DNA from: Anagrus nilaparvatae
Lineage: Eukaryota; Arthropoda; Insecta; Hymenoptera; Mymaridae
Length of the DNA stretch: 64,000 nt
Assembly: GCA_022575985.1 (NCBI GenBank)
Contig: JAKSXM010000014.1
Span: 25,048,001 to 25,112,000, forward strand
Direction of reading: 5' to 3'
Program-made: the position numbers and the translations under genes
Notes under the pieces: model-generated
Databases searched by the model: none
The model's input: the letters and a program-made list of their open reading frames with translations, nothing else
Told to the model about the DNA's origin: nothing
In this document: positions 22,686-34,800 of the stretch, one piece after another
Layout: every line of letters starts with the position of its first letter
Numbering within the stretch: the first letter of the stretch is position 1

Positions 22686-23589
22686 CTACAGCTTGAAAAT
22701 ATGCATAATCGGTCAAAAATTACGTATAAAATTGAAAAAATTGGTAATAAACGTGTAAAAATGAAAAATATTTGGGCCCATAATCATTAATGGAGTTTTA
22801 TTTGCTTGGAAAAATATATTTTATGAGATAAAAATAAAATAGACAAAATATTAAAATAGACAAGCCTAAGGTGCAAGAAAAAGTAATAAAACAAAATTTG
22901 AAAAAAAGCAAAAAATAAATACAGGTTTTCAAGCTTATAAATGTCAAAATATTATTAAAAACTGATGCTAAATCCTTGTTTGTATTAGTTTTGAACTTTT
23001 TTTAACTTGTCACAAACAAATATCCCTAAAAATACCGCGAAAAACCCCTGAAATAAAAATTTTCGAAAATCGGTTAGCTCAGTTACGAAAAAAGGCAGTT
23101 TTTGAGATAAAAGTGGAAAAATCTTTTTGGCACCTATCGCCGATTTCTTGTTCACTTTTTGTTTCGGTTTTCTAAAGGTTTAAACTATCTGAAAAAACGG
23201 GTTATATCGATGCGCCTTCAAATTTTTTTTTCCTCAGTTTTTTGTCCAAGTTAAGTAGTAAAAAAAAATAATGCCTAATTTATGTGCATTTCTACGACAA
23301 AATACGTTTTATGAGCACTAAAAATGAAAAATAAAAAATTTAAGAGGCAACGATTACCACCATGATTTTCTGATAGTTTGCAACCTATAGAATGCAAAAA
23401 AAAAAACGTTATCACGGAATCGGCGATGGGTGCCAAAAAGATTTTGCCACTTTTATGTCGAAAACCGTGTTTTTCGTATCTGAGCAACCCAAAATAATTT
23501 AAGAAAAATAAAATAGGCGATAACTTCATTAATCAAGATAAAAATTACTTTTTTGTTAATTAAAATTTAAAATAATAGATGACAAAATT

Positions 23590-24112
23590 TGATTTCCAGG
23601 GAAAAACTACTCCAGACGAAAAAAAAACTTTTCTTTTTACGATGAAATTTAGCCGAGTTGTCGTCAATTTAAGATTTTACTCAAAGTTTTATATTGAAAA
23701 ATGCCTATTTCTGACTTGTTTGATTTTCATCGTAAAATAATAACTTTTTTTTAATCATTTTTGTTCACAAAATTTTAATTTTTAGGTCAGAAACCTTTGA
23801 AAACTGTAATTAGCCAAATTTATTTAACACAGTTTTTCATTGGTTTTTGACCTAAATGTTGAAATGTGGTAAAAAATTATTCTTTTCTTGAAGAAATAAA
23901 TACTCAGGGAAAAAGTGAACGATTTAAAAAAAAAATGAGAATTTTACCATAATAATCAAGGGAATAATGAATATTTTAAGTTCAGAAACAGACTTTTTTT
24001 AATTTCTTTTTTAAGAAAAATTTGAGTAAAATCGTAAATTGACGATAACTTGGCTAAATTTCATTGTCAAAAGAAAAGTTTTTTTTTGTTCTTGAGTAGT
24101 TTTTCTCTGGCA
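23590..24112. mobile_element. Nested palindrome, family FB-B
   Basis: CCAGGGAAAAACTACTCCAG, then AACTTTTCTTTTTACGATGA and GTCGTCAATTTAAGATTTTA on the left, are mirrored by TAAAATCGTAAATTGACGAT and AGTAGTTTTTCTCTGG on the right, with a loop near 350 bp. The family relates to the 26.2-26.85 kb palindrome and to the 62-bp miniature at 39.23 kb. Confidence 0.6.
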
Positions 24113-24565
24113 ATCACTATCGACTATATGGCCCATATCATTCGATTCCTGAGACATTTCTCTAACAAACTGTATATGTCTTTATTCGGAAATTCAAATG
24201 ACGGAGCGTCCTTAAGTATGGTATAAAATAAAAAAACATTATTTTATGACTCTAAATGGTTTGCTATGCGTTTTTAGGTACGAAAAATAGGACTTGTAAT
24301 TTCACAATTGTTTGTCGCAAATTTTCGATTAAAATTTGCAATTTTTCTACAAAAATCGTAAAATTACGACACAGTTGTAAATTTACGATTTTGTCGAAAA
24401 TTTACGAAAAAAAAAATTGTTAATTTACTATTTTTTCGCAAATTTACAAATGTTAGTAAATTTCCGATTTTTTTCGAAAAATTGCGAATTTTTTCGAAAA
24501 TTTACTAAATTTTAGTAAATTTACCAATTTTGTCGAAAAATCACCGGAGTTTTTTTTACAGTGTA

Positions 24566-25201
24566 GAGTAAAAACCATACTTTCAAATATAAGTACTTTC
24601 GTGGAAATAAATGAGGTATTACATCCAAATTAAAAAAAAAAAGTACCTAGAGATTTTTTGGTGAAAAAATTTTTGAAAAAAAAATTAAGTCTTAATTTCG
24701 TAACGGTTGTGAAACATCGCCAGTTGCAATATTTTCAGATATTAGTACTTTCATGGAATTAAATGAGGTATTACACCCAAAAAAAAAAAAAAATATTGCA
24801 GGTTTTTAAAATTTTTTGTCTTTTTAATTTTGAGAAAAAATTTTTTAAAAAATTCGGTATCAGATCCAAAAAATGACTATAAACAAACTTTCCAAAACTA
24901 GTACTTTCATAGAAATAAATTAGGTATTACGTCCAAAAAGAAAAAAAAAATTGGTGTTTTTTGTATTTTTTCGTGAAAAAAATTTTGGAAAAAAAATTTT
25001 CAAAAAATTAAGTATCAGATTCGAAATATAGAGTAAAAACCATACTTTCAAATATAAGTACTTTCATGGAAATAAATGAGGTATTACATCCAAATTAAAA
25101 AAAAAAAAAGTACCTCGAGCTTTTTTGGTGAAAAAATTTTTGAAAAAAAAATTAGGTCTTAATTCCATAATGTTTTTGAAATATCACCGATTACATACAT
25201 A

Positions 25202-25241
<40 letters not shown>

Positions 25242-25390
25242 GACTTTTTTTAAAAACCAGTTTTTTAGCTTCCTGGGGTCCCAAAACGTGCTTATATGCC
25301 AAAAAATAAAAAATCAAATTTTGACCTAACACAATGGTTCCTCTTTGAGGAACCAAAAAACCCAGAAATTTTTTTTCTTTTTGGACGTAG
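24566..25390. repeat. R-TACT repeat units with terminal inverted GGTTCCTC/GAGGAACC
   Basis: Four forward units run from GAGTAAAAACCATACTTTCA to the CA microsatellite, then CTTCCTGGGGTCCCAAAACG and a TGGTTCCTCTTTGAGGAACC palindrome near 25332-25351. This is the right-hand continuation of the repeat split by the 4.2-kb element. A similar end (CACACACATACAGAC, AGCTTCCTAGGGTCTCAAAA) occurs near 61.37-61.43 kb. Confidence 0.6.
25206..25237. repeat. (CA)n microsatellite
   Basis: About 16 uninterrupted CA dinucleotides inside the R-TACT repeat tail. A shorter CA tract occupies the equivalent position near 61.37 kb. Confidence 0.95.
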
Positions 25391-25610
25391 TAATTTATTT
25401 AGTTTTTAAAAATTCAATTATATCATTTATTACTCAATTTCACTATAATTTCAATTAAAAATAGTGAAATTTTTGGTCTCATTATTTATTGTCTAAAAAT
25501 AGTATTATTTCTTATTACAGTCACTTTTTTTCTTTTTGGATGTAGTATCTAATTTTTTATATGGAACTTTAAAATGTCAATATCAAAGAAAGGATACACA
25601 GTGTATCATA

Positions 25611-27499
25611 CACTGTAAAAAACAACTCCGGCGATTATACGAAAAAATTGGTAAATTTACGAAAATTTAGTAAATTTTACAAAAAATTTTCAATATTTTG
25701 ACAAAAATCGGAAATTTACTAATATTTGTGCGAAAAAATAGTAAATTAACGATTTATTTTTTCGTAAATTTTCGACAAAATCGTAAATTTACAACTATGT
25801 CGTAATTTTTCGATTTTTTTAGAAAAATTTCAAATTTTAATCGAAAATTTGCGACAAACAGTTGTGAAATTACAAGCCATATTTTTTGTACTAAAAAAAG
25901 CATAGCAAACCATTTAGAGTCACAAAATAATTTTTTTTATTTTATATCATGAGAAAAGATGAATACTTTTTTTTTCGCTAAATTTCTATTAGCAAATAGT
26001 AGATATAATTTTTAATACTTGGAAGAACCGAAATATCTCTTTTGCCACCATTTTTTTTTTTTTTAATTTTTTTCAACCGAAATCTTTCTGAACTAGATAT
26101 AAAATATTTTCTATTTCGGCCAATAAGGATCGATTTTATTCTGTTTTAGATTATTTTTACATTTTTGATACTTACATATGTAATAAACCATTAAGGGTTA
26201 CATAAATTGACTTTTTTTCTTTCAGAATCAAATACCAGGGAAAAAGTAGTTGAAAACAAAAAAAAAATTGCTCTTTTCGATGAAAATTAACCGAGTTATG
26301 GTCAAATAAAGATATTGTCACAAATTACCAAGTTTATACTAATTCCAATTTTGGGGTTCATATTGAAAACTGCATAACTCGACGCTTATATTTTATCGTA
26401 AAAAGAAAAGTTTTGGATTATTATCGAATATTTTTTCCTTGGCTATTCTTTTATGCAAGAAAAAAATTATTTTAATCGACAAAAAGTTTTTTTTTGTCTA
26501 AGACTAATGTATCATATAAAAACTATTTTTGATAATTATCATTATTTAACAAAAAAAATAAATTTCTGTAAATAAAATTAATTTTTTTCTTAGATAAACG
26601 AATAGCCAAGAAACATTTATTCGATAATAATCCAAAACTTTTCTTTTTACGATAAAATATAAGCGAGTTATGCAGTTTTCAAGATGAACCCTAAAATTGG
26701 AATTAGTATAAACTTGGTAATTTGTGACAATATCTTTACTTGACCATAACTCGGTTAATTTTCATCGAAAAAAGCAAATTTTTTTTTTATTTTCAGCTAC
26801 TTTTTCCCTGGCTATTAGATTCTGAAAGAAAAAAATGTAACAATTTATGTAACCTCTTATGGTTTATTACATATATACGTATTAAAAATCTAATATTAAT
26901 TTAACACAGACTAAAATCGCTCCTTAATGGCCGAAATAGAAAATTTTTTATGGTCAGATCGATGGGATTTCGGTTGAAAAAAATTTTGAAAAAAAAATTT
27001 TGAAAAAAAAAATGGCGGAAAATGAGATATTGCGATTTTTCTTAAAACGCATTTTCCCATTTTCCGGAATTTCCCGGGGTTTTTCCGAAAAACTAATAGC
27101 AGAAATAGATTGACTGAAGGTTTTATAACATATATACTCTTTCAGAATATGTTTTCAAGCTATTATTTATCATTTTTTAGTATTTTCCCAAAAAGCACTA
27201 ACGCTGGTTAAGCGCCACCCAATGAGTTTGATTGGCCATAACTCGGGCTGCTTAAGACCTAGAGGGCTAAAAATTTCAGGATTTTCCTATCTTAATGTTA
27301 TAAAAATATGGGAAAAATTTTAGGCCGATCCGACGACCCCACCTGCCAACCATTGCTGTTTTGGCTAAGAAAGACTCATACTAAATTTAGTAAATTTACG
27401 ATTTTTATCGAATATTTACAAATTTTTTTGAAAATTTACTAATTTTTCGAAAATTTTCTATTTTTTTTTGTTAATCTAAGGAAGTTACTTTTTACAGTG
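25611..27499. mobile_element. 1.9-kb CACTG element with mismatched termini
   Basis: The left end is CACTGTAAAAAACAACTCCG and the right end AGTTACTTTTTACAGTG, with TA on both outer sides (25609-25610 and 27500-27501). The left terminus belongs to the subfamily of the 4.2-kb element; the right terminus matches the 427-bp element at 41.64 kb. Inside, a palindrome of ~0.5-kb arms runs from about 26.03 to 27.05 kb (CAACCGAAAT, TATTTCGGCCA, GGTTTATTACATAT, CCAGGGAAAAAGTAG and mirrors). After it, 27.07-27.36 kb reads as unique-looking sequence. No transposase was seen. Confidence 0.68.
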
Positions 27500-27501
27500 T
27501 A

Positions 27502-28505
27502 GTTTAATTATTTGAAAAATTTATTTAAAAATACTGAACTTGGGAAGAAATTTTCGTCGTTGGAAAAAATCTTTTGGTATATTTCTAATAAGAAAAATAA
27601 ATAAATAATAAGTAAAATCACACTAGTTTGCGACTAAACTTCCTGAAGGGAATCGTTTAAATTTTAAATAATTCGTATGCATAAATTTTTAAGTAAAATA
27701 TATTAAAGCTAAAATTTGTGGGTGATGAATCGAATTATTTAAATATTTGAGCAAATGCTAAAAATTCTAATAAAACCTTTAAAAATAGCAACCTTTTTTA
27801 GTCCATATCCGATTTTATTAGGTAAACGATAATTAAATTATTTGGGCTGATCATTTTTTCAGAGACATTTCATTTGCGTGTAAATTATATTATATCCGGT
27901 CACACAGTTATACAATAACCTAAGGGTTTTCTCATATAGAGAGAGAGAGAATCAAATTCTCTTCTGAATGTAACCATATAGTATTCATATCGGAGAAAAT
28001 TTCTAACCGAAGGGTATGAATTTAACAGTACATCTGTAAAGAACTGCACAAACCATGTATTTTTGCTTAATGCCTTAAAAGTTTCATACGATTGCATAAA
28101 AATAGGATACAGCTTGAATCGGCATTAAACGCATTTATATACGTCACTACCTACTCTTCAATTAAATCTCATTACATGTTATATATTTCATATAGTTTGT
28201 AAAAAATATAGTTTGTAAATTCATAAAAAAACAAACATACTTTTCGTGCTTGAACGTGCTTATGAATAAAATTTGTAAATTAAAGAATATTATACATTCT
28301 TTAGTTAAATTTTTGAAATTGATGTAAAATATTGTAAATATGAAGACTGAAAGTCTTAGAAACATGGGCAATATATGGCACAAATAAAGAGACCATTGTT
28401 ATCTCTGTTATATAGTTGACTTGTAGTTGTTGTAAATTGAAAGGCGTTCTACCCATTTCGCCCGGACAGTACCGTGAAATTCGTGATCAGTGATCCAAAA
28501 AATCT
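27502..28505. other. Unassigned A/T-rich interval
   Basis: About 1 kb between two repeat blocks. It includes a (GA)n run near 27938-27950. Short ORFs here have no recognisable content. Confidence 0.4.
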
Positions 28506-28905
28506 GCAGTAGGCCTAATAGTCCGGGAATATGACGCATTATTTTTTTTTTACTAATTAATTCGGACAAAAAACTGAAAAAAAAAAATTTGAAAGGATAT
28601 CGATATGACCCGTGTTTTCTGGTAGTTTGAACCTTCAGAAAACCGAAAAAAATCGTGAACAAGAAATCGGAGATAGGTGCCAAAATGATTTTTCCACTTT
28701 TATGTCAAAAACTGCCTTTTTTCGTAACTGAGCTACCCGATTTTCGAAAATTTTTATTTTAGGGGGTTTTCACGGTATTTTTCGGGATTTTTGTTTAAAA
28801 CAAGTTAAAACAAGTTCAAAACTAATAGAAAAAAGGATTTAGCATCGGTTTTTAGCAATATTTTGACATTTATGAGCTAGGAAACCTGTTTTACCAAGTT
28901 TTATA
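28506..28905. repeat. Partial copy of the 4.2-kb element arm
   Basis: GATATCGATATGACCCGTGT, TTTCTGGTAGTTTGAACC, AATCGTGAACAAGAAATCGG and TTTCGTAACTGAGCTACC closely match 20.99-21.27 kb in the same orientation. The copy lacks both CACTG termini. Confidence 0.65.
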
Positions 28906-29259
28906 TGAAGTGATGGATCAACAAAAATAAAAATAAAACAAGAAGACGTAATCAAACATAATCAAATATGCTCTTACAGTGGCGGATACAGGGGGGGGTT
29001 AAAGGGGTAAATTTACCCTTTCTCAACGGTCAGTTTGACCTTTTTTTAGCTAATTTTACGTTACATAATTAACGGGAAGTACCAGTTTGACCCCCCCCCC
29101 AAATTTTAAGGACTATTTTTAGCCATTTTTTTTTAATTTGATTCAAATGACCCCCCCAAAAAATTCTAAATCCGCCTCTGTCTTAGGTGCTTACCGTATC
29201 CAACAAAAGTTCTTAGCACCATCCTGCAACCGCTGTAATACTTTAAAACGATTTATGAA

Positions 29260-30715
29260 CCTACCTCTGGGGTGTTTTAGATGGTTACTGGAGTAGCTGG
29301 GACAAAAACTAAGGGTGATGGGTAAATTCTGACTTGAAATTCGTTTTTAGAACATCAAAAAATGTAACTAAGATACTTTTACTTAAAATTTTTGCAAAAA
29401 GTAAAATATTTGCCATTTTGGGACTTTCAGAGGGTGGCTGGGTTAGCTGGATCAAAAAATAAGGTTTTTGGGCAAATTTTGACTTCGAATTCGTTTTTAG
29501 AACATTCAAATACGTAAATAAGGTACTTTTATTTTTAACTATTTCGCAAAATAAAATATTAACCCTCTGGGGCAGTTTGCTGGGTTGGTTGCCGGGGCAA
29601 AAACAAAGGATAATGGGTAAATTCTGACTTCAAATTCTTTTTCAGAATACCAAAAAATGTAGTTAAAATACTTTTATTATTAACTTTTGGACAAAGTAAA
29701 ATATTTGCATTTTGGGTCGATTTTGAGGGTGTCTGGGGTAGCTGGGGCAAAAACTAAGGGTGATGGGTAAATTTTGACTTCAGATTTGATTTTAGGACCT
29801 CAATAAACGTAGTTTGCATACATTTATTGTTAAATTGTGTACAAAATCAAATATTTGCCTTCTGGTTCGGTTTAGGGGGTGGCTGGGGTAGCCGAGGTAA
29901 AATCTGAGGGTGCAGGGTAAATTTTGACAAATTCGTTTTTAGAACATCAAAAAACATAACTAAGATACTTTTATTTATAACTTTTACCTAAAGTAAAATA
30001 TTCGCCCTCTTGGGTAGTTAAGAGGGTGTCTGGGGTAGCTGGGGCAAAAAATAAGGGTGATGGGTAAATTCTGACTTCAAATTCGTTTTTAAAACATCAA
30101 AAAACCTAACTATGGTATTTTTATTTTTAACTTTTGTAAAAAATAAAATATTTATTATCTATTGCAGTTTAGAGGCGGGCTGGGGTAGTTGGATCAAAAA
30201 CTAAGGGTGGTGGGTAAATTCTGACTTCAAATTCGTTTTCAGAACATTAAAATACGTTATTAAGGTACTTTTCATTTTAACTTTTGTAAAAATAAAGTAT
30301 TTACCTTCTGGGGCAGTTTAGAGGGTGATTGGGGTAGCTGGGGCAAAAATTAAGGGTGATAGGAGAATTCAGACTTCAAATTCGTTTTTAGAACATCAAA
30401 AAATATAGTTAAAATACTTTTATTTTTAACTTTTGGACAAAGTAAAATATTTGCCTTTTGGGTCGTCTTAGAGGGTGTTTGGGGGTAGTTGGGGCAAAAC
30501 TAAGAGTGATAGGTAAATTTTGACTTTAGATTAGATTTTAGGACCCAATAAACGTAGTTTACATACTTTTATTTTTAAATTTTTGACAAAGTAAAATATT
30601 TGCATTCTGGGTCGGTTTAGAGGTTGGTTGGGGGTAGCTGTGGTAAAATCTGAGGGTATAGGATAAATTCTGACTTCAGATTCGTTTTCAGAACATCGAA
30701 AAACTTACCTGCAGG
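29260..30715. repeat. Tandem array of ~10 copies of a ~149-bp unit
   Basis: The anchor 'taAGGGTGATGGGTAAATTC' recurs (with changes) at 29311, 29461, 29605, 29756, 29907, 30052, 30203, 30352, 30502 and 30652. Spacing is 144-151 bp. Each unit then has TGACTTCAAATTCGTTTTTA, GAACATCAAAAAA, a TACTTTTATTTTTAA block, AAAGTAAAATATTTGC and GGGTAGCTGGGGCAAAA. The units are diverged rather than homogenised. The same unit, once or twice, occurs in the terminal inverted repeats of the MULE in the dys intron. Confidence 0.88.
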
Positions 30716-31300
30716 TAGGTTTTGTTCAAGGATCACTTTATCATTTTATCATTTTTTTTTAGCTGTCTTATTATTGAACCAGTTATAAGCTTTAATTAAA
30801 ATATTATTAGCATTTATTTGAGCATCAATCCAATTTTTTTCCTGTAATTATGAGACAACATTATTATGCATATTATTGTTATGAAATTTTGCTTTTATTT
30901 GCTAAGCAAAGGAAAAATATGATTTTCACCCTTAACTTAAAAGGGCCTTAAACCCCTAGAAATCGTGTTTTTTTTTATTACAAAAATATATTACTGAAGA
31001 ACTTTAAGGAATTTACTTTGTTTGAAATTAAATTGACTTTTCTTATCTGCAGAACTCATATCAGCATTGCTTATATAGAAGCCTACTTTTTTAATAAGTT
31101 TTGGCTCATTTGTTAAAATAAAAAAAAAAACTGTATTTTAGAAGTCATTTTATTTTAATTATTTATACTTTGAGTTTAAAGTATTTTAAAGGTGCTAGTT
31201 AGGTACTCTATTTTCTAATCTTTATAAAACATATATAAATGATATTAGGTACCCGTATGTGTAGAATATATAGGTATATATATATTTATGTATATTAACC
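30716..31300. other. Unassigned interval after the tandem array
   Basis: A/T-rich DNA with an ACTTACCTGCAGGTAGGT short palindrome near 30703-30720 at the array edge. No gene or further repeat was identified. Confidence 0.35.
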
Positions 31301-31850
31301 GTGCGATAATATAGTGGGAAACTCTGGCACTTCATAGTGAACTATACCAACACATACTATGAAATCGGCTCCTCTCCGCCGCGAAGGTTGAAAAAAAGTA
31401 GAAAAAAAAATTATTAAAAAGAATATATATATATATATATATATATATTGGTGCATAAGGAGTCAGTAAAGGATCTTCAGTTCAACAGAGCATGCGGGGG
31501 TGGACGAAGGGAATGCGGTAGGTAAAGGGCGCGAGAAAGCTAAAAACGATACAAAGAAAGGGAATATACTTATGCATTACTATGCAACAAAGAGTGGGGT
31601 TAATACATAATGTGGAGGTGGATTTAAGTTTTTTAGCAATATATCTACCTATAAGTGCATTATAAAAGAAAAGGTAAGAAGAGCTCCGTATAATGCACTC
31701 CGGCATTTGTGTAGTACCCACGTGTTCTCCAACGTAGTAGCGCGTTATGACCCGGATGTTAGATCGGTACAGAGCGGCGGGTTTAAGCGGCAGTTTGGCG
31801 TGTACCTGCCGATGACCCGGATGTCGTCTATGTATATACATGAAGTTCTT
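31301..31850. promoter_or_regulatory. GC-richer island upstream of the dysfusion bHLH exon, possible promoter or enhancer
   Basis: This ~550-bp stretch stands out from the surrounding DNA by its higher GC (CGGCTCCTCTCCGCCGCGAA, GCATGCGGGGGTGGACGAAG, GATGACCCGGATGTCG twice in inverted orientation). It lies 4 kb upstream of the dys bHLH exon and is preceded by a TA microsatellite (31426-31448). A 119-codon minus ORF across it has no family resemblance. It could be a dys promoter or 5' exon, or a regulatory block. Confidence 0.3.
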
Positions 31851-34800
31851 TTTAATATTATTATTATTTAATATTAAGCATCTTTAGTGCAAGATATTTA
31901 TAATATTATTTTTCAAGTGCTACCAAAGTTTTTAAGAAATTGACACTGATGTCAATCAACGATTGTCCACCGAAATATGTTCAATCGGTAAGTCTATATT
32001 GTGTTTTAAATGTTCAAAAATTGCTTGTGTTAATTTTTGTTTGCTGAATATATTTGTATGGCTGATATTGTGAAAAAAAAAAGAACGGATGAACTTTGAA
32101 CTTTTTAAAGCGCCGCCGTTATATATGAAAGATTTCATGTGGAGAACGTGAATTATATCTTAGGATATCGGTATTTAGTGGTATTGTTTAGAATAGTAAG
32201 ATTTTATTTTTATTTTTAAATTTGTTTTTTTATATAAATTTTTTTCTCTTATAAATATTATTGCCAATTTAAATTTCAATATTTTTGATTTATTGTTTGA
32301 AAGTTTATTGTTTCAACGGTAAAATCGGTAATTTTTGTACTTATATCGTCATTAAATTTAATACTTTTTTGAGCCTTTAAGCGTTATGTAAAATGCTAAA
32401 AAATGTTAAAAAGGTGATTATAATTTAATTTTGAATCTATGAATACAAATTTTGAAAAAAAAGTATTATACAATTTGATGTTTTTATTAATTGATAGCAA
32501 AAATCTCGGCAAACATAAACGAGTTTTATCTTTTTTATTTGCAAAAACGGTTGTGGTAACGATTGTGAAATCGAAATCTTATTTGCAAGAAATTAAAAAT
32601 AAAATGTTTTTGATTGAAATTGAGACTAATATTCTTATAGTATACGGTACGTTATCATTAACATGTAGCACTTAACTTAACATTTTCATGGTCATAACTA
32701 TGGTACTTGTAATATTCGGGATGGTTTTACTGCAATAGGCCGATTCTATACCAGAACATTATCATCTTTTATGATAATCCTGGCTGTTACAAATTTTTTA
32801 TTGCACCCTGCGTAATTATGTCTTTATAATTATGTCAGCTACACCAAGAAATGTCTATCAGGCATGATTATAATAAAAGATGATAATGCGCTGGTGCAGA
32901 AAGGGCCATACCTAAAAGTAGGATTTTATATGTGATTGCAAATTTTTATGTTCCCTATTATAAAACAATTATTTTAGCTTCATAGTTTAAAAAGAGTTTG
33001 AAAACTTGAATCTATTTTTCTGTTGGTATAGGTGTATACCATATGTAATATACTAATTAGAATCAGAATTTGACTGTGTTTTCAGGTACTGTAGAACCGT
33101 TTTAAATTATGAAAATTTGTTCTAAACGAAGTAAACCAAAATATCTTTGTACCGGTTAAGGTTTCTTGTGTTATCTTTATTCTAGTTCTGTTCTGGGCCC
33201 CTGTTTCACTTTTTGTTTCTTATAGTCCGAGGGAATTTCCCAACGAGTATTTATATTTTTTTGGTCATTGAATATGAATATGATATCCGTGTTTAACAAA
33301 ATTTTCTCAGTAGCCCATAATATAATAAGAATCTTAGATTATTTTTTATGTTTTTCATTTTTTTTGTGTTTTTTGCGATATTTTTATTTGCGATTTATTG
33401 CGCCATTTTTGTAGAAAACAAATATTATATTACTTTTTAGCAATACGAAAAAAATATAAGTAAATAAATAAAAATATTTAAAAAACCGTCAAACATAATC
33501 TCAAAATTCCTATTGTGGGAAACTAGGAGGCCTTTTTTGGCAAAATTTATTTCCTATTCAGATTCAGCGACTTAAAAACATAAATACTTTTTGAAAAATT
33601 TAACAAAAAAAAAAAAAATAATAAAATAGGGGTCCACGACAGGTCTATTAATTACCCCATACTTAAAACAATTAAAAGATTATTAACAGAATTTCTTGGA
33701 TCTGGGATTCTTCGGAAAATAAAACCAAATTCTTTTTTTCAGACTGCATTTAAAAAAAAATTCTGGTTACGAAAAATGGATTTTTTTACGTCAAATGATG
33801 ATAAAAACCTAATATACAACAAATCTGTGCAAAAATTAATGTTATAAAAAAATGATTAAAATTTTTTATACTTTTTAAAAATTGTGTACGCGTATACAGT
33901 ATTTTTTAAAACTAATAGATAATTATTAGTTTAAAAAAATACTATTTTTAAACACCTTTAACTATTTTTTTTTTTAAATTGGTACATTTAAATTTTATTT
34001 TCACTTAATTCTGATTGTTGGTAAATATTTCTACTTGCATATTCCATGTGTAAGTAAATTTATTTTTTTCTCGATTTTTTTTTTACAGTTTGATACTGAT
34101 TAGTATATATATAACGTATAACTTTTTTTTGAACCATAAAAATACCAACATTGGGCATTCAAAATACCTGTTTTCTTCAAAAAATTAATTTTTTGATAAA
34201 TATTTTTGACTAAAAATAAATTAATACTCAAAATAACTCAAAAATCTTGTATTATTTAATAGAGGAAATTGGGCCTATCCAAATTATTTCGTCGCTATCC
34301 AAAAGTATGAATCGATTTTTTGAGTTAAAAAAATATATTTTACAGCGATTCAAAATTTAAATATAAAATATTAAACTTATACAGAAAAAAAAATTATCTA
34401 TGGTTTGAAAGTTTTTTACACGCAGTGATTTATTTTTGTCAAAATTTCTCTAATTTAACCGTTCCCAAAAGTTTTTTCTGTTAAAAAGCACCATAATTTG
34501 GAGTTAAAAATTAATTTTCATGCCCTTTTAACCATTATTTGATGGAAAAAAATCCATTTGTCGTAACCGGAATTTTTTTTTAGTGCATAGTTTTAAATAT
34601 TTCTGAAACGCTTAACAAAAAAAAGGTTTTAATTGAAAGGAATATTAGTAAAATTTTCCAAGGAATTCGAAATTAGAGTCAAAATTTTCATTTGCTTATA
34701 GAAGAAGCTGGCGCCAGAAATTCTGGCAAGCATCTGCCCTTTTTTTCTTGAATGAGGGTATTAATATCAGCTGTTTTAAAGTAATGTACTTTTTTAAATC

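Larger units (their letters stand above)
20365..24563. mobile_element. 4.2-kb palindromic element with CACTG termini and TA target duplication
   Basis: The ends are CACTGTTAAAAAAAACTCCG (left) and CGGAGTTTTTTTTACAGTG (right), flanked by TA on both sides. An intact copy of the host repeat at 25.02 kb reads TCGAAATATAGAGTAAAAAC; here it is split as TCGAAATA-TA-[element]-TA-GAGTAAAAAC. This gives the empty site inside the window. The inverted arms are ~1.8-2.1 kb and include a GTAAATTT/CGAAAA-rich end (~300 bp), a TCGGCGATAGGTGCCAAAAA block, a CTTGCACCTTAGGCTG block, and the FB-A core. The centre is near 22.18 kb. The right arm carries ~0.95 kb extra (23.27-24.2 kb) with a nested palindrome. No transposase frame was found. 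Confidence 0.82.

Noticed and set aside
29260..30715. Regular ~149-bp repeats as a CRISPR-like array
   Set aside because: Whole units repeat without spacers, units are diverged, and the DNA is eukaryotic; it is a tandem repeat related to MULE ends.
31482..31841. 119-codon minus-strand ORF in the GC-rich island
   Set aside because: No family resemblance, no splice partners, and an odd composition (many Tyr, His, Ile); the longer frame is explained by higher GC lowering stop frequency.
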